Shown here piece after piece: positions 40,980 through 50,400 of a stretch of 64,000 nt of DNA (positions are counted from its first letter, which is position 1; each line of letters begins with the position of its first letter). Made by a program: the position numbers and the translations under genes. Location of the stretch: positions 4,292,501 through 4,356,500 of the forward strand of contig NZ_CP111079.1 of the NCBI RefSeq assembly GCF_026278245.1, written 5' to 3'. The notes under the pieces are model-generated. The model made no database searches, was not told where the DNA came from, and saw only the letters and a list, made by a program, of their open reading frames with translations. The DNA is from Pontibacter kalidii. GTDB lineage: Bacteria; Bacteroidota; Bacteroidia; Cytophagales; Hymenobacteraceae.

Positions 40980-41740
40980 AGCTCTTTGCTAAGAACAGGA
41001 GGAAAGCTTTATGGGACCGAGTCCAACCACCCCTGCCATTCAGAGGTGCGGAAGTATACTTGCTATTTTCACTGTCCTCCTGAAAGGATCTTGTGGGAAG
41101 GGAGGTGTAGCCGAAGCTACTGACTTTGATATCTAACCACTCCTGCCCCTCCTTAGCTAAGGAGGGAAGCTCTGTAATTGCTTCTGCCAGAGTATAAGTT
41201 TCATAGCCACTTGTATAGCGCGAAGAGGTCACGACCTATCCGCGCTATACAAGTATAAACCCACTCCTGAGAGCTACGCACGCTAGCTCAAAACTCACGT
41301 TTTGGCTAGTCCAGAGGAGGAGAATTCTGTACTTGCTATACTTTACTGTCATCCCGACCAGAGGAGGGATCTATGTAGAATTCTAAAGAGATCTCTCCCA
41401 AAGGTCGAGATGACAGCAAGGGCAGCGGCTATCGAATCTGATCCCAGTCCTTGGGTTGAGCGCCTTGTAGATTTCCGGTGCCGCCTTTGCGGCATTGCGA
41501 CGTTAGGAGCAAAGGAAATGTACACAGCGCGATGCCCGAGGACGAGCCCTCTCGGGCTGGAGAGCAGAAAGTATGAGGTGAAACGAGTTGGTTGTAAAGC
41601 CGTGGATGAACGGCAGCTAGCAAGGATAGCTTGTTTCAAGTGGAAGGAAGCAGTGGCTATTTAAAGTATAACTAAAGTATAAGAAGGCACAAGCGGACGC
41701 TTGCGCCAGGGAAGTATAAAGTATAGCCTAAGTATAGAAG
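40980..41740 (-). repeat. Composite intergenic repeat, copy E (antisense orientation)
   Basis: No credible gene in about 760 bases. In reverse order: CT-rich palindromic units (41020-41175), GGTCACGACC palindrome (about 41227), the 45-base hairpin insert (41269-41313) and the GATCTCTCCC...TCGAGATGACAG arm. The core (about 41415-41710) has TGCCGC-CTTT-GCGGCA (41479-41494), GCCCGAGGACGAGCCCTCTC with its hairpin, and GGCACAAGC/GCTTGCGCC. Five AAGTATA copies lie in about 41660-41735. Confidence 0.8.
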
Positions 41741-41760
41741 GTCATCTCTACGCCTAAAAT

Positions 41761-41800
41761 AGCAAAGGCAGGTGCTGCCGAAGCAACACCCGCCTTTGCT
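41761..41800 (-). terminator. Terminator after the DUF4293 gene
   Basis: AGCAAAGGCAGGTG paired with CACCCGCCTTTGCT (one mismatch), 16 bases past the minus-strand stop. Confidence 0.7.
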
Positions 41801-41815
41801 ATACTTTTCTTAAGA

Positions 41816-42316
41816 TTACCGCAACCTGTCCACCGACCTTACCAAATTCTCATCGCGGCGGATGAAGCGGTTGGCCAGGGAGTTGAGCACCAGCGCCAGC
41901 AGCGGCATAAAGAAACCAGCTTCGTAAGTACCCTTCTCGCCAGGCAGTACCAGGTCGGCGCCTACAAAGTAAGCATAATACAGCATGGTGCCCAGCACAG
42001 CCATAATGATCAGCGTGTTCAGCAGGCCGAGCTTCATCTGGTTCAGGCGGCTCTTGTACTGGAAGATCTCGTAAATGGCAATAACAGCGGCGGCAATGGC
42101 CAGCATGCCGATGGCAATAGTGCCCTGTTGCGGCACGTTCCCCACCTCGCCCGGCTCTCCCTGTTCCGTCAGGAAGTAGGACTTCAGGTTCCAGGCAGTC
42201 AGCACCACCTCCTCGCCGGTAGTAGGATCGGTTTTAGACCACAGCGGCAGAAACAGCATCGCGATCATGGCAATGGCCAGCAGGGCCAGAAATACGGTTT
42301 GAATTCTTTGTATCAT
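41816..42316 (-). CDS. DUF4293 membrane protein
   Basis: 166 residues. Four hydrophobic segments are visible: IQTVFLALLAIAMIAMLFLP at the N-terminus, IAIGMLAIAAAVIAIYEIFQ, LGLLNTLIIMAVLGTMLYYA and AGFFMPLLALVLNSLANRFI. The start MIQRIQTVFL and the C-terminal RFIRRDENLVRSVDRLR are typical of this Bacteroidota-specific family, whose function is unknown. A TAnnTTTG promoter element lies 30 bases upstream, in the divergent spacer shared with the thiolase gene. It seems monocistronic. Confidence 0.85.
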   Translation of the reverse strand: MIQRIQTVFLALLAIAMIAMLFLPLWSKTDPTTGEEVVLTAWNLKSYFLTEQGEPGEVGNVPQQGTIAIGMLAIAAAVIAIYEIFQYKSRLNQMKLGLLNTLIIMAVLGTMLYYAYFVGADLVLPGEKGTYEAGFFMPLLALVLNSLANRFIRRDENLVRSVDRLR

Positions 42317-42346
42317 GTGATGGTTAAATTATCTTGCAAAGAGCTG

Positions 42347-42354
42347 CAAAATTA
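42347..42354 (-). promoter_or_regulatory. Bacteroidota -7 element for the DUF4293 gene
   Basis: Minus-strand TAATTTTG matches TAnnTTTG, 30 bases before the start codon. Confidence 0.5.
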
Positions 42355-42382
42355 GACAAAGACCTGTAAAACTAAAATTAAG

Positions 42383-43582
<1,200 letters not shown>

Positions 43583-43634
43583 ACCCAGGACCTCATTGTG
43601 TCCGGAGGCCCTGCGAGCGTCTGGCGCAAAGTAT

Positions 43635-43671
43635 AAAAAGCGGCTGTTCAAAATATGAGCAGCCGCTTTTG
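43635..43671 (+). terminator. Terminator after the thiolase gene
   Basis: Stem AAAAGCGGCTG/CAGCCGCTTTT with a 13-base loop, 53 bases past the stop and preceded by AAGTATA. Confidence 0.85.
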
Positions 43672-43727
43672 CTATTTAAAACAGGCGGCCCCGCGTCTTT
43701 TGTCCTGTGTCTTTTGTCTCAAAATCA

Positions 43728-43735
43728 TACCTTTG
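43728..43735 (+). promoter_or_regulatory. Bacteroidota -7 element immediately upstream of truA
   Basis: TACCTTTG ends only four bases before the truA start codon, so a transcript from it would be leaderless or nearly so. Confidence 0.45.
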
Positions 43736-43739
43736 CCCT

Positions 43740-44486
43740 ATGCGGTATTTTTTAGAGATAGCTTACGACGGAACAAGGTTTCACGGGTGGCAGGTGCAGC
43801 CAAACGCCCTGTCGGTACAGGAAGTACTAGAGGATAGTTTAACCAAGGTGCTGCGCGAGCCGATCAGCACCACCGGCAGCGGCCGCACCGATACGGGAGT
43901 ACATGCCAGCCAGCAGTTCGTGCACTTTAACGCCCAGCAGCCCCTGGACCCGCAGCAGGTGGTTTACCGCCTCAACCGTATCCTTCCGGAGGATATCTCC
44001 GCCGTTGATTTATATTTGGTGCAGCCGGATGCCCATGCACGTTACGATGCCTTCGCGCGCACCTACCATTATCACATCACCCTCCGCAAGAATCCCTTTA
44101 AGCGCTACCACGCCTGGTACCACAGCCGCCCTCTGGATGTGGAAAAGATGAATGAAGCCGCAGCCATACTGCTTAAGTACGAGGATTTTACTACCTTCAG
44201 CAAAGTAAAGGGCGACACCAAGCATTACCGTTGCAACATGTATGAGGCCGTGTGGCGGCAGGCAGGGGAGGAGCTCCAATTTACCATCCGGGCCAATCGT
44301 TTTTTGCGGGGCATGGTGCGCCTGGTGGTAGGCACCCTGGTGGATGTAGGGCGTGACAAGCTAACGGTGCCCGAGTTCGAGCAGATCATAGCCAGCCAGG
44401 ACAGACGCAGGTCCAGCGGGGCAGCGCCGTCTGAGGGTTTGTTCCTGGCTAAAGTAGCGTATCCACCTGAACTATTTATACCTTAA
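43740..44486 (+). CDS. truA: tRNA pseudouridine(38-40) synthase TruA
   Basis: 248 residues from the ATG at 43740 (MRYFLEIAYDGTRFHGWQ), the family start; the frame extends 33 bases upstream but that part covers the promoter element. TruA isomerises uridines 38-40 in the anticodon stem of many tRNAs. The catalytic aspartate is Asp51 in TGSGRTDTGVHASQQF. Other conserved blocks are FHARYDAFARTY-type DAHARYDAFARTYHYHI, EDFTTFSK, and IRANRFLRGMVRLVVGTLVD. Full length with no gaps. The next gene starts 34 bases later on the same strand. Confidence 0.96.
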   Translation: MRYFLEIAYDGTRFHGWQVQPNALSVQEVLEDSLTKVLREPISTTGSGRTDTGVHASQQFVHFNAQQPLDPQQVVYRLNRILPEDISAVDLYLVQPDAHARYDAFARTYHYHITLRKNPFKRYHAWYHSRPLDVEKMNEAAAILLKYEDFTTFSKVKGDTKHYRCNMYEAVWRQAGEELQFTIRANRFLRGMVRLVVGTLVDVGRDKLTVPEFEQIIASQDRRRSSGAAPSEGLFLAKVAYPPELFIP

Positions 44487-44520
44487 AACTAATCAACCTT
44501 TAACCCATAACTAACCTACT

Positions 44521-45822
44521 ATGCAACTGGAAGAGGACCATCTGGGGCCGCACCTAAACGGAAAGCACGTGCGGCCAGAGAGTTTAATGATGAGCTACGG
44601 GTACAATCCCGAGTGGTCGGAAATGGCCGTAAAAGCCCCGATTTACCAAACATCCACCTTTGTCTTTAAAAATGCCGAGGAGGGCAAGGCTTTTTTCGAG
44701 CTGGCCTATGGCCTGCGCGAGAAGAACGCCGAGGAGCAGCTGGGCCTGATCTACAGCCGCCTCAACAACCCCGACCTGGAGATACTGGAAAACCGCCTCC
44801 GCTTCTGGGATGGTGCTGAAGAAGCAGCAGTGTTTGCCAGCGGCATGGCCGCTATCAGCACCACGCTGCTGGCCCTGCTTAAGCCCGGCGACGTGATCCT
44901 GCACAGCGAGCCCATTTACGGCGGCTCCGATTATTACATCAAAAACATCCTGCCCAAGTTCGGCATCCAAAGTATAGGCTTCCAGGCTTGTGCCACGACC
45001 GAAGAAGTAGCGCAATTGCTCGAAGCCTCTGGCGTGGCCGACAAACTGGCGATGATTTATATTGAGACACCGGCTAACCCTACCAACCACCTGGTGGACA
45101 TAGAGGAATGCGTGGCCCTGGGCCAGAAATACTCGACTGCCGACAAGAAAGTGGTGGTGGCCGTGGATAACACCTTCCTGGGGCCGGTGTTCTCTCACCC
45201 GCTCAAGCATGGCGCGGACCTGGTTTTATACTCTGCCACCAAGTATATCGGCGGGCACTCCGATTTGATTGCCGGTGCCTGCGCCGGTTCTGCCGAACTG
45301 CTGAAGCAGGTGAAGGGCATGCGCACCTTTGCCGGCTCCATGGCCAGTCCCTGGACCGGCTGGATGCTGATGCGCAGCCTGGAGACCCTGAAAATACGTA
45401 TGGAGGCACAAGCCCGTGGCGCCGAAGTGGTGGCCAGTTACCTGAAGCAGCACCCGAAGGTGGAGAAGATCTACTACCTCGGCGACCTGCAGGACAACCC
45501 GCGGCAGCAGGCCATTTACCGGAAGCAGTGCACCGCCGCCGGCTCTATGATCTCGTTTGACATCAGGGGTGGCGAGAAAGAGGCCTTCAAGTTCCTGAAC
45601 AGCCTGCGTTTGATCAAGCTGGCCGTAAGCCTGGGCGGCACCGAGTCGCTGGCCGAGCACCCCGCCTCCATGACGCACTCCGACATCTCCCCCGCCGACC
45701 GCGCCAAGATGGGCATCGGCGAAGGCATGGTGCGTATTTCGGTAGGCGTGGAGCACCCGGAGGATATTATCTCCGATGTGGAGCAGGCGCTGGCAAAAGT
45801 AGCGGTAGCTGTAGAAGCTTAA
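44521..45822 (+). CDS. Cystathionine gamma-synthase family PLP enzyme
   Basis: 433 residues. This is a Cys/Met-metabolism PLP enzyme. The Schiff-base lysine is Lys241 in LYSATKYIGGHSD. Cofactor and substrate blocks include YQTSTFVFKNAEEG, YSRLNNPDLEILENRL, FASGMAAISTTLLALL, HSEPIYGGSDYY, YIETPANPTNHLVDIE and VSLGGTESLAEHPASMTHSD near the end. It is longer than typical MetB (about 385 residues) because of an extra N-terminal stretch and an insertion around LREKNAEEQLG. Homologues are annotated as cystathionine gamma-synthase family, but methionine gamma-lyase or O-acetylhomoserine sulfhydrylase activity cannot be excluded. Confidence 0.88.
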   Translation: MQLEEDHLGPHLNGKHVRPESLMMSYGYNPEWSEMAVKAPIYQTSTFVFKNAEEGKAFFELAYGLREKNAEEQLGLIYSRLNNPDLEILENRLRFWDGAEEAAVFASGMAAISTTLLALLKPGDVILHSEPIYGGSDYYIKNILPKFGIQSIGFQACATTEEVAQLLEASGVADKLAMIYIETPANPTNHLVDIEECVALGQKYSTADKKVVVAVDNTFLGPVFSHPLKHGADLVLYSATKYIGGHSDLIAGACAGSAELLKQVKGMRTFAGSMASPWTGWMLMRSLETLKIRMEAQARGAEVVASYLKQHPKVEKIYYLGDLQDNPRQQAIYRKQCTAAGSMISFDIRGGEKEAFKFLNSLRLIKLAVSLGGTESLAEHPASMTHSDISPADRAKMGIGEGMVRISVGVEHPEDIISDVEQALAKVAVAVEA

Positions 45823-45842
45823 GTATAAATCCTGAAGTATAG

Positions 45843-45879
45843 AAAAGGCCGGGGCTACGTATAGCTCCGGCCTTTTTTT
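45843..45879 (+). terminator. Terminator after the PLP enzyme gene
   Basis: Stem AAAAGGCCGG.GCT/AGC.CCGGCCTTTT followed by more T, 20 bases past the stop. Confidence 0.85.
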
Positions 45880-45894
45880 GTTTTACTGGCGCAG

Positions 45895-46735
45895 GAGCGC
45901 CTTCCGGGCAAAATATAAAAGCGAATATCCAGTTCGCATCCTGGAAGCACCGGATCCAACCACCCCTGCCCCTCAGAGCTACGCTCGCTACCTTCGAACT
46001 CCCGTTCTCGGTAGTCCAAGGAGGGGAGCTTGTAATTGCTTGTGCTGAAGTATAAGTTTCATGGTTATGGTATCGCGCGGGCAGGTCGCGACCCGTCCGC
46101 GCAAGTATAAACCCACCCCTGCCCCCTTCGAAGGGGGACTTGGCTGAAGCTTCGTCAGCCGTGGCTATCGAAATGATACCCAGTCCTTGGGTTGAGCGCC
46201 TTCTATTGATGCGGTGCTGAGCTTGCTCAGCAGCCCGGAGCGGAGCGAGGAGCAGCTTCAATAGACAGCGCGATGCCAAAGGACGAGCCCTCTCGGGCCT
46301 GAGAGCACCAAAGTCAGAAATGAAACAGTGCAGGTTGTAAAGCCGTGGAGGAACAGGCGCTAATAAGGATAGCTTGATTCCAGTTGTGGGAAGCGGTGGT
46401 TCAGGGAAGGCACAAGCGGACGCTTGCGCCAGAAAAGTATAAAGTATAACGCAAGTATAAGTATGGCTCTCCGAGCCAATTGGGTTACAAACCTGATATC
46501 ATAGAAGGCATGGGTTGCAAACCCGCGCCAGCGATGGGTATAGCTTGTGTCATGCTGCGGGAAGCGGAAGCAATGGAAGTATAGCCCAAGTACAAAGTGT
46601 GGCTTTGCAAGCCAGTCGAGTCACAGCCCCGACATCCTCCATAGCACACAAGTCTAAATACTTGCACCAGCAAGAAGGTAAGAGAAGTATAAACCCCATT
46701 CATCCCTAAATCCTGAAAATCCTGCTCCAAAACCA
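45895..46735 (-). repeat. Composite intergenic repeat, copy F (antisense orientation)
   Basis: No credible gene in about 840 bases. A CT-rich unit carries a 45-base hairpin insert (45975-46019), then a GGTCGCGACC palindrome (about 46085). The core (about 46157-46432) holds a copy-specific hairpin GCTGAGC-TT-GCTCAGC (46216-46231), the conserved AGCCC-TCTC-GGGCC hairpin, and GGCACAAGC/GCTTGCGCC. Three AAGTATA copies plus one AAGTATG follow (46436-46465). A second repeat type with GGGTTACAAACC and GGGTTGCAAACCC lies at about 46460-46660. Confidence 0.75.
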
Positions 46736-46819
46736 TTAACTTTACAATCGGTTAAACAGTAGCGCCCGTACAGGAGAGACAGCGGAGCAGATTAACCATA
46801 CTTTAGCAGAAGCATACTT

Positions 46820-48589
46820 TTGGAAGATACACCTAAACAAAGCGGTAAAGTATTCGATTCGGACGTGCTGAAGCGGCTTTTCACGTTTGTGAAACCCTAC
46901 ATCAGGATATTCTACTTTATCGTGTTCCTGACCTTTGCCTCGGCCATACTGGCTGCGGTGCGCCCTTTCCTGATTCAGTGGACCGTGGATAACGAGATCC
47001 TGAACAACGATTGGGAGGGCCTGAACCGCATGTTCGTGATTTTGGGCGTGCTGTTGGTGGTGCATGCCATCGTGCAGTACCTGCATACCTATTTTGCCGG
47101 CTGGCTGGGCCAGCACGTGGTGCGCGACATCCGGGTGGTGCTCTACCGCCACATCCTTAACCTGCGTCTCAAGTTCTTCGACCGCACTCCCATTGGCACG
47201 CTGGTTACCCGCAACGTGTCGGACGTGGAGACGCTCTCGGATGTGTTCAGCGAGGGGCTGGCGGCCATGATCGGCGATATCCTGCAGCTGGTGTTCATCC
47301 TCGGCTTCATGTTCTACATCGATTGGGAGCTGGCCCTGGTGAGCTTGTCTACCTTCCCGATCATGCTCATCAGTACCTACATTTTCAAGGAAAAGATAAA
47401 AGATACCTTCCAGGAGGTGCGTACGGCGGTGGCGCGGCTCAACTCATTTGTGCAGGAGCATATCACGGGCATGAGCATCGTGCAGATCTTTACCAACGAG
47501 AAGCGCGAGATGGAGAAATTCCAGGAGATCAACAAAGAACACACGCGCGCCAACATACGCTCGGTTTTATACTATAGCATCTACTTTCCGGTGGCCGAGA
47601 TCATCGGTGCGGCGGGCCTGGGCCTGCTGGTGTGGTACGGTGCTTATGGGGTGATAGAGGATGAGATCACGCTGGGCACGCTAATGGCGTTTATTTTGTA
47701 CATCCAGATGTTCTTCCGCCCGATCCGCATGATTGCCGACCGCTTTAATACCCTGCAACTGGGCGTGGTGAGCACCGAGCGCCTTATGCGCCTGCTCGAC
47801 AGCAAGGAGATGATTCCCGACAACGGTACCTATGCCCCGGAGAAGATAAAAGGCAGCGTGCGCTTTGAGAACGTGTGGTTTGCCTACAAAGACGAGGACT
47901 GGGTGCTGCGCGATCTTTCGTTTGAGGTAAAAGCGGGGGAGACAGTGGCTTTCGTGGGGGCCACGGGTGCCGGTAAAACCTCGGTGATCAACCTGCTCAA
48001 CCGCTTCTACGAGATCAACAAAGGCCACATTGTGGTGGATGGCCACGACCTGCAGGAGTATGACCTGGGCGTGCTGCGCCACCACATTGGCGTGGTGCTG
48101 CAGGATGTGTTCCTCTTCTCGGGCACCATTGCCGATAACATCAGCCTGGGCAACAAAAGCATTACCGAGGAGCAGATGTGGCACGCTGCGGACCTGGTGG
48201 GAGCACGCAAGTTCATCGAGCGGCTGCCGGGCGGGTTGCATTACCAGGTGATGGAGCGCGGGGCCACCCTGTCCGTTGGCCAGCGCCAGCTCATCTCTTT
48301 TGTGCGCGCCATGGTGTATAACCCGGAGATCATCATCCTGGACGAGGCCACCTCCAGCGTAGACTCCGAAACCGAAGAACTGATACAGTACGCCATCGAC
48401 CAGCTCATGCAGGGCCGCACCTCCATCGTGATCGCGCACCGCCTCAGCACCATCCAGAAAGCCGATAAAATCATTGTGCTGGACCGCGGTGAGCTGAAAG
48501 AGATGGGCAACCACGAAGAACTGCTGGAGCATAACGGCTACTACGCGCAGCTCTACCAGATGCAGTACAAGAACATGATCGATCAATGA
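46820..48589 (+). CDS. ABC exporter half-transporter with canonical ATPase site
   Basis: 589 residues, TTG start (MEDTPKQSGKVFDSDVLKRL). Six membrane helices occupy the first about 310 residues, beginning IFYFIVFLTFASAILAAVRP. The nucleotide-binding domain has Walker A GATGAGKTS, signature LSVGQRQL, Walker B IIILDEATSSVD with the catalytic Glu, and a switch histidine in VIAHRLST. The SVGQ signature with LDEATSSVD resembles the intact half of heterodimeric multidrug exporters. A likely partner with a degenerate site is encoded at 50401-52182. It overlaps the next gene by 4 bases. The substrate is unknown; lipid or drug export fits the fold. Confidence 0.93.
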   Translation: MEDTPKQSGKVFDSDVLKRLFTFVKPYIRIFYFIVFLTFASAILAAVRPFLIQWTVDNEILNNDWEGLNRMFVILGVLLVVHAIVQYLHTYFAGWLGQHVVRDIRVVLYRHILNLRLKFFDRTPIGTLVTRNVSDVETLSDVFSEGLAAMIGDILQLVFILGFMFYIDWELALVSLSTFPIMLISTYIFKEKIKDTFQEVRTAVARLNSFVQEHITGMSIVQIFTNEKREMEKFQEINKEHTRANIRSVLYYSIYFPVAEIIGAAGLGLLVWYGAYGVIEDEITLGTLMAFILYIQMFFRPIRMIADRFNTLQLGVVSTERLMRLLDSKEMIPDNGTYAPEKIKGSVRFENVWFAYKDEDWVLRDLSFEVKAGETVAFVGATGAGKTSVINLLNRFYEINKGHIVVDGHDLQEYDLGVLRHHIGVVLQDVFLFSGTIADNISLGNKSITEEQMWHAADLVGARKFIERLPGGLHYQVMERGATLSVGQRQLISFVRAMVYNPEIIILDEATSSVDSETEELIQYAIDQLMQGRTSIVIAHRLSTIQKADKIIVLDRGELKEMGNHEELLEHNGYYAQLYQMQYKNMIDQ

Positions 48590-49107
48590 ACAAGAAGATT
48601 TTTTACGTAGTGGCAGGCATTGCCACTGTCGTGTTGGTGCTTTATACTTACCTCGGTGGGTTTTCCGAACCAGCCGTTACCCTTACCACCTCAGAGACGA
48701 AGTATGTAGCCGGGCAACCGTTTGAGGGCTCCGTGGAGGACGAGGCCATGGGCCGGGCCTTCCAGCGGGTATCGCAGGTGCTGCAGGAACAGGAGCTGCA
48801 GGGCCACCCGGGCAACATCTACTACAACGACCCCGACAAGAGCGGCGACAGCATCCGTGCCTTTATTGGCATTATCATTCCGGACTCCACTGCCAAATTA
48901 CCCGATGGCTTTACATTGCGCACCGTGCCGGGTGGCCGCCAGGTAGTGCGGGCCGAGGCAACGGCCAATATAGCCCTGCTGCCCAAAAAGCTCTACGCCG
49001 CCGTGTTCGACCATGCCGAGGAGGAGAAGCTGAAGCTGGAGGAGTTCTACGTGGAGTGGTTCCCGGAGAACGACAAAGGCGTGCTAGAGGTGCCGGTAAA
49101 GGAGTAG
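48586..49107 (+). CDS. Membrane-anchored protein of unknown function downstream of the ABC gene
   Basis: 173 residues. An N-terminal anchor (KKIFYVVAGIATVVLVLYTY) is followed by a domain with the block VSQVLQEQELQGHPGNIYYN and alternating strands (IRAFIGIIIPDS, GGRQVVRAEATANIALLPKK), ending with EFYVEWFPENDKGVLEVPV. The YVEWFPENDKGVLEVPV end is reminiscent of GyrI/effector-binding-like domains, which bind small ligands; this is a weak resemblance only. Its start codon overlaps the ABC gene stop (ATGA), so the two are coupled and the protein may help the transporter. Confidence 0.75.
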   Translation: MNKKIFYVVAGIATVVLVLYTYLGGFSEPAVTLTTSETKYVAGQPFEGSVEDEAMGRAFQRVSQVLQEQELQGHPGNIYYNDPDKSGDSIRAFIGIIIPDSTAKLPDGFTLRTVPGGRQVVRAEATANIALLPKKLYAAVFDHAEEEKLKLEEFYVEWFPENDKGVLEVPVKE

Positions 49108-49109
49108 CG

Positions 49110-49127
49110 CTATACTTGCAAGTATAG
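49110..49127. promoter_or_regulatory. Perfect 18-bp palindrome upstream of the TetR gene (candidate operator)
   Basis: CTATACTTGCAAGTATAG is a perfect inverted repeat made of two outward heptamers. It lies 10 bases upstream of the -7 element TATCTTTG, so it overlaps the -33 region. Confidence 0.45.
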
Positions 49128-49137
49128 ATTTATACTA

Positions 49138-49145
49138 TATCTTTG
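49138..49145 (+). promoter_or_regulatory. Bacteroidota -7 element for the TetR gene
   Basis: TATCTTTG, an exact TAnnTTTG match, 51 bases before the preferred start codon. Confidence 0.5.
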
Positions 49146-49196
49146 GCAGGAGGGAGGCCATACATCATCTACTCCCGTAACCACAGCGATTATACT

Positions 49197-49808
49197 TTGG
49201 GCAAGAAGGCAGAGGCTAAGAAAGAGCTGATCTTGGAGGCAGCGAAAAGCGTGTTTGGCAGGCTAGGCTACAGCAAGGCCACCCTCGACGATATTGCCGC
49301 GGCCATCGGCATGAAGAAGCCATCGCTCTACTATTACTACAAAAGCAAGGAGCTGCTCTACATCGAGGCCTTCTCGCAGGAGTGGAAGGCCCGCCTCTCG
49401 CACATCAAGCAGCTGGCCGAGCATGAGCCCAACCCGCACAAGCGCCTGCTGCTCTACATCCAGTCCTCGCTGCGTTATTACCAGGAAATCGTGTCAGCGC
49501 ACACCATCTCCATTAAAGTGCTGATCGAGACACGGGCCATGTTCCAGGAGCTGTTCCGGGAGTCGCGGGGCAAGGAGACGAACTACTATGCCACCGTGAT
49601 AAAGGAAGGCATTGCCAAGGGGGTGTTCATTCCCTGCGAAGCGGAGCGCGTGGGCTATTCCATGATGGTAGTGAAAGACCTGATCCAGTTCGAGGAGTTC
49701 CAGCGCGCTGATTTCCACCAGCTACCCTCCATTGACTTCGAGAAAATTGAGCGGGACGTGCTTTACACCATCAACCTTATCCTTAACGGCATCGCGGTGC
49801 AGGAGTAA
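49197..49808 (+). CDS. TetR/AcrR-family transcriptional regulator
   Basis: 203 residues if the TTG at 49197 is used (MGKKAEAKKELILEAAKSVF). An in-frame TTG at 49143 overlaps the -7 element and is unlikely. The helix-turn-helix is GRLGYSKATLDDIAAAIGMK plus KPSLYYYYKSKELLYIEAF. The C-terminal ligand domain has HTISIKVLIETRAMFQELF and ends in LYTINLILNGIA. It sits downstream of the ABC exporter and its partner. Such regulators often repress exporter genes and themselves; the palindrome just upstream is a candidate site. The effector is unknown. Confidence 0.88.
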   Translation: MGKKAEAKKELILEAAKSVFGRLGYSKATLDDIAAAIGMKKPSLYYYYKSKELLYIEAFSQEWKARLSHIKQLAEHEPNPHKRLLLYIQSSLRYYQEIVSAHTISIKVLIETRAMFQELFRESRGKETNYYATVIKEGIAKGVFIPCEAERVGYSMMVVKDLIQFEEFQRADFHQLPSIDFEKIERDVLYTINLILNGIAVQE

Positions 49809-49825
49809 AGTATAAGGTATAAAAA

Positions 49826-49848
49826 AGCGGCACTATTGCTGTGCCGCT
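49826..49848. terminator. Hairpin terminator between the TetR and HTH genes
   Basis: Stem AGCGGCAC/GTGCCGCT with a 7-base loop between convergent genes. The poly-A before it gives the T-tract on the minus strand. It overlaps the last codons of the minus-strand gene. Confidence 0.65.
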
Positions 49849-50249
49849 CGCAGTTGGTCCAGTTTCGCCATCAGGGCGTCTATATCCGGCTTATGGCCTT
49901 TGGCTACCTCGGCAGCGTCGAGCTCATTGAGCATATTCTTCATCTGCTGCAGGTAGGCAGCCTTGTCTTTCTTCAAACAGTCTTTTTTGTTCGGCTCGTG
50001 GCAATGGCCGTCCGCATCCATGGGCTTAAACATGCTGCCCTCGCCGTAAATAAGCCACTGCGGGTTCAGGTCGTCGAAATGCTTCACAATGGACACCAGT
50101 TCATCCAGCACGATGTTGCGGCCGTGGATAATGTTGTTGAGGGTTTCCTCGTCGCTGCCGGTCATGGATTTCAGGTCCTCCATTTCCAGTTCCCTCAGGT
50201 TTGTATAAAACCTAAACCGTTTCCCAATTTGCTGTAAGTCGATGGCCAT
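49833..50249 (-). CDS. Helix-turn-helix (XRE-like) protein
   Basis: 138 residues from the ATG at 50249 (MAIDLQQIGKRFRFYTN); the frame runs on upstream but without family features. The first 75 residues look like an XRE-type DNA-binding domain: LRELEMEDLKSMTGSDEETL as the recognition region, HGRNIVLDELVSIVKHFDDL and the Bacteroidota-typical LNPQWLIYGEGSMF. The C-terminal part is a charged helix (LKKDKAAYLQQMKNMLNELD) that may dimerise. It lies between the TetR and ABC exporter genes, so it could regulate either. No operator was identified. Confidence 0.7.
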   Translation of the reverse strand: MAIDLQQIGKRFRFYTNLRELEMEDLKSMTGSDEETLNNIIHGRNIVLDELVSIVKHFDDLNPQWLIYGEGSMFKPMDADGHCHEPNKKDCLKKDKAAYLQQMKNMLNELDAAEVAKGHKPDIDALMAKLDQLRAAQQ

Positions 50250-50400
50250 ATGCAGTGCGTTTAGTGGGTGAAAAGATGATAGTAATTTTGCTATACGTAA
50301 GCATAACAGATTTCGCACTAAAAAAATCCCACAAGCTATGTTTGCGACGCATAAGTAACCCCAGAAACGGCCAATGGCACCCGGGAGCCGGTAAACGGAA

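Noticed and set aside
49143..49196. Earlier TTG start of the TetR gene
   Set aside because: It overlaps the -7 promoter element, and the extra 18 residues do not resemble a TetR N-terminus.
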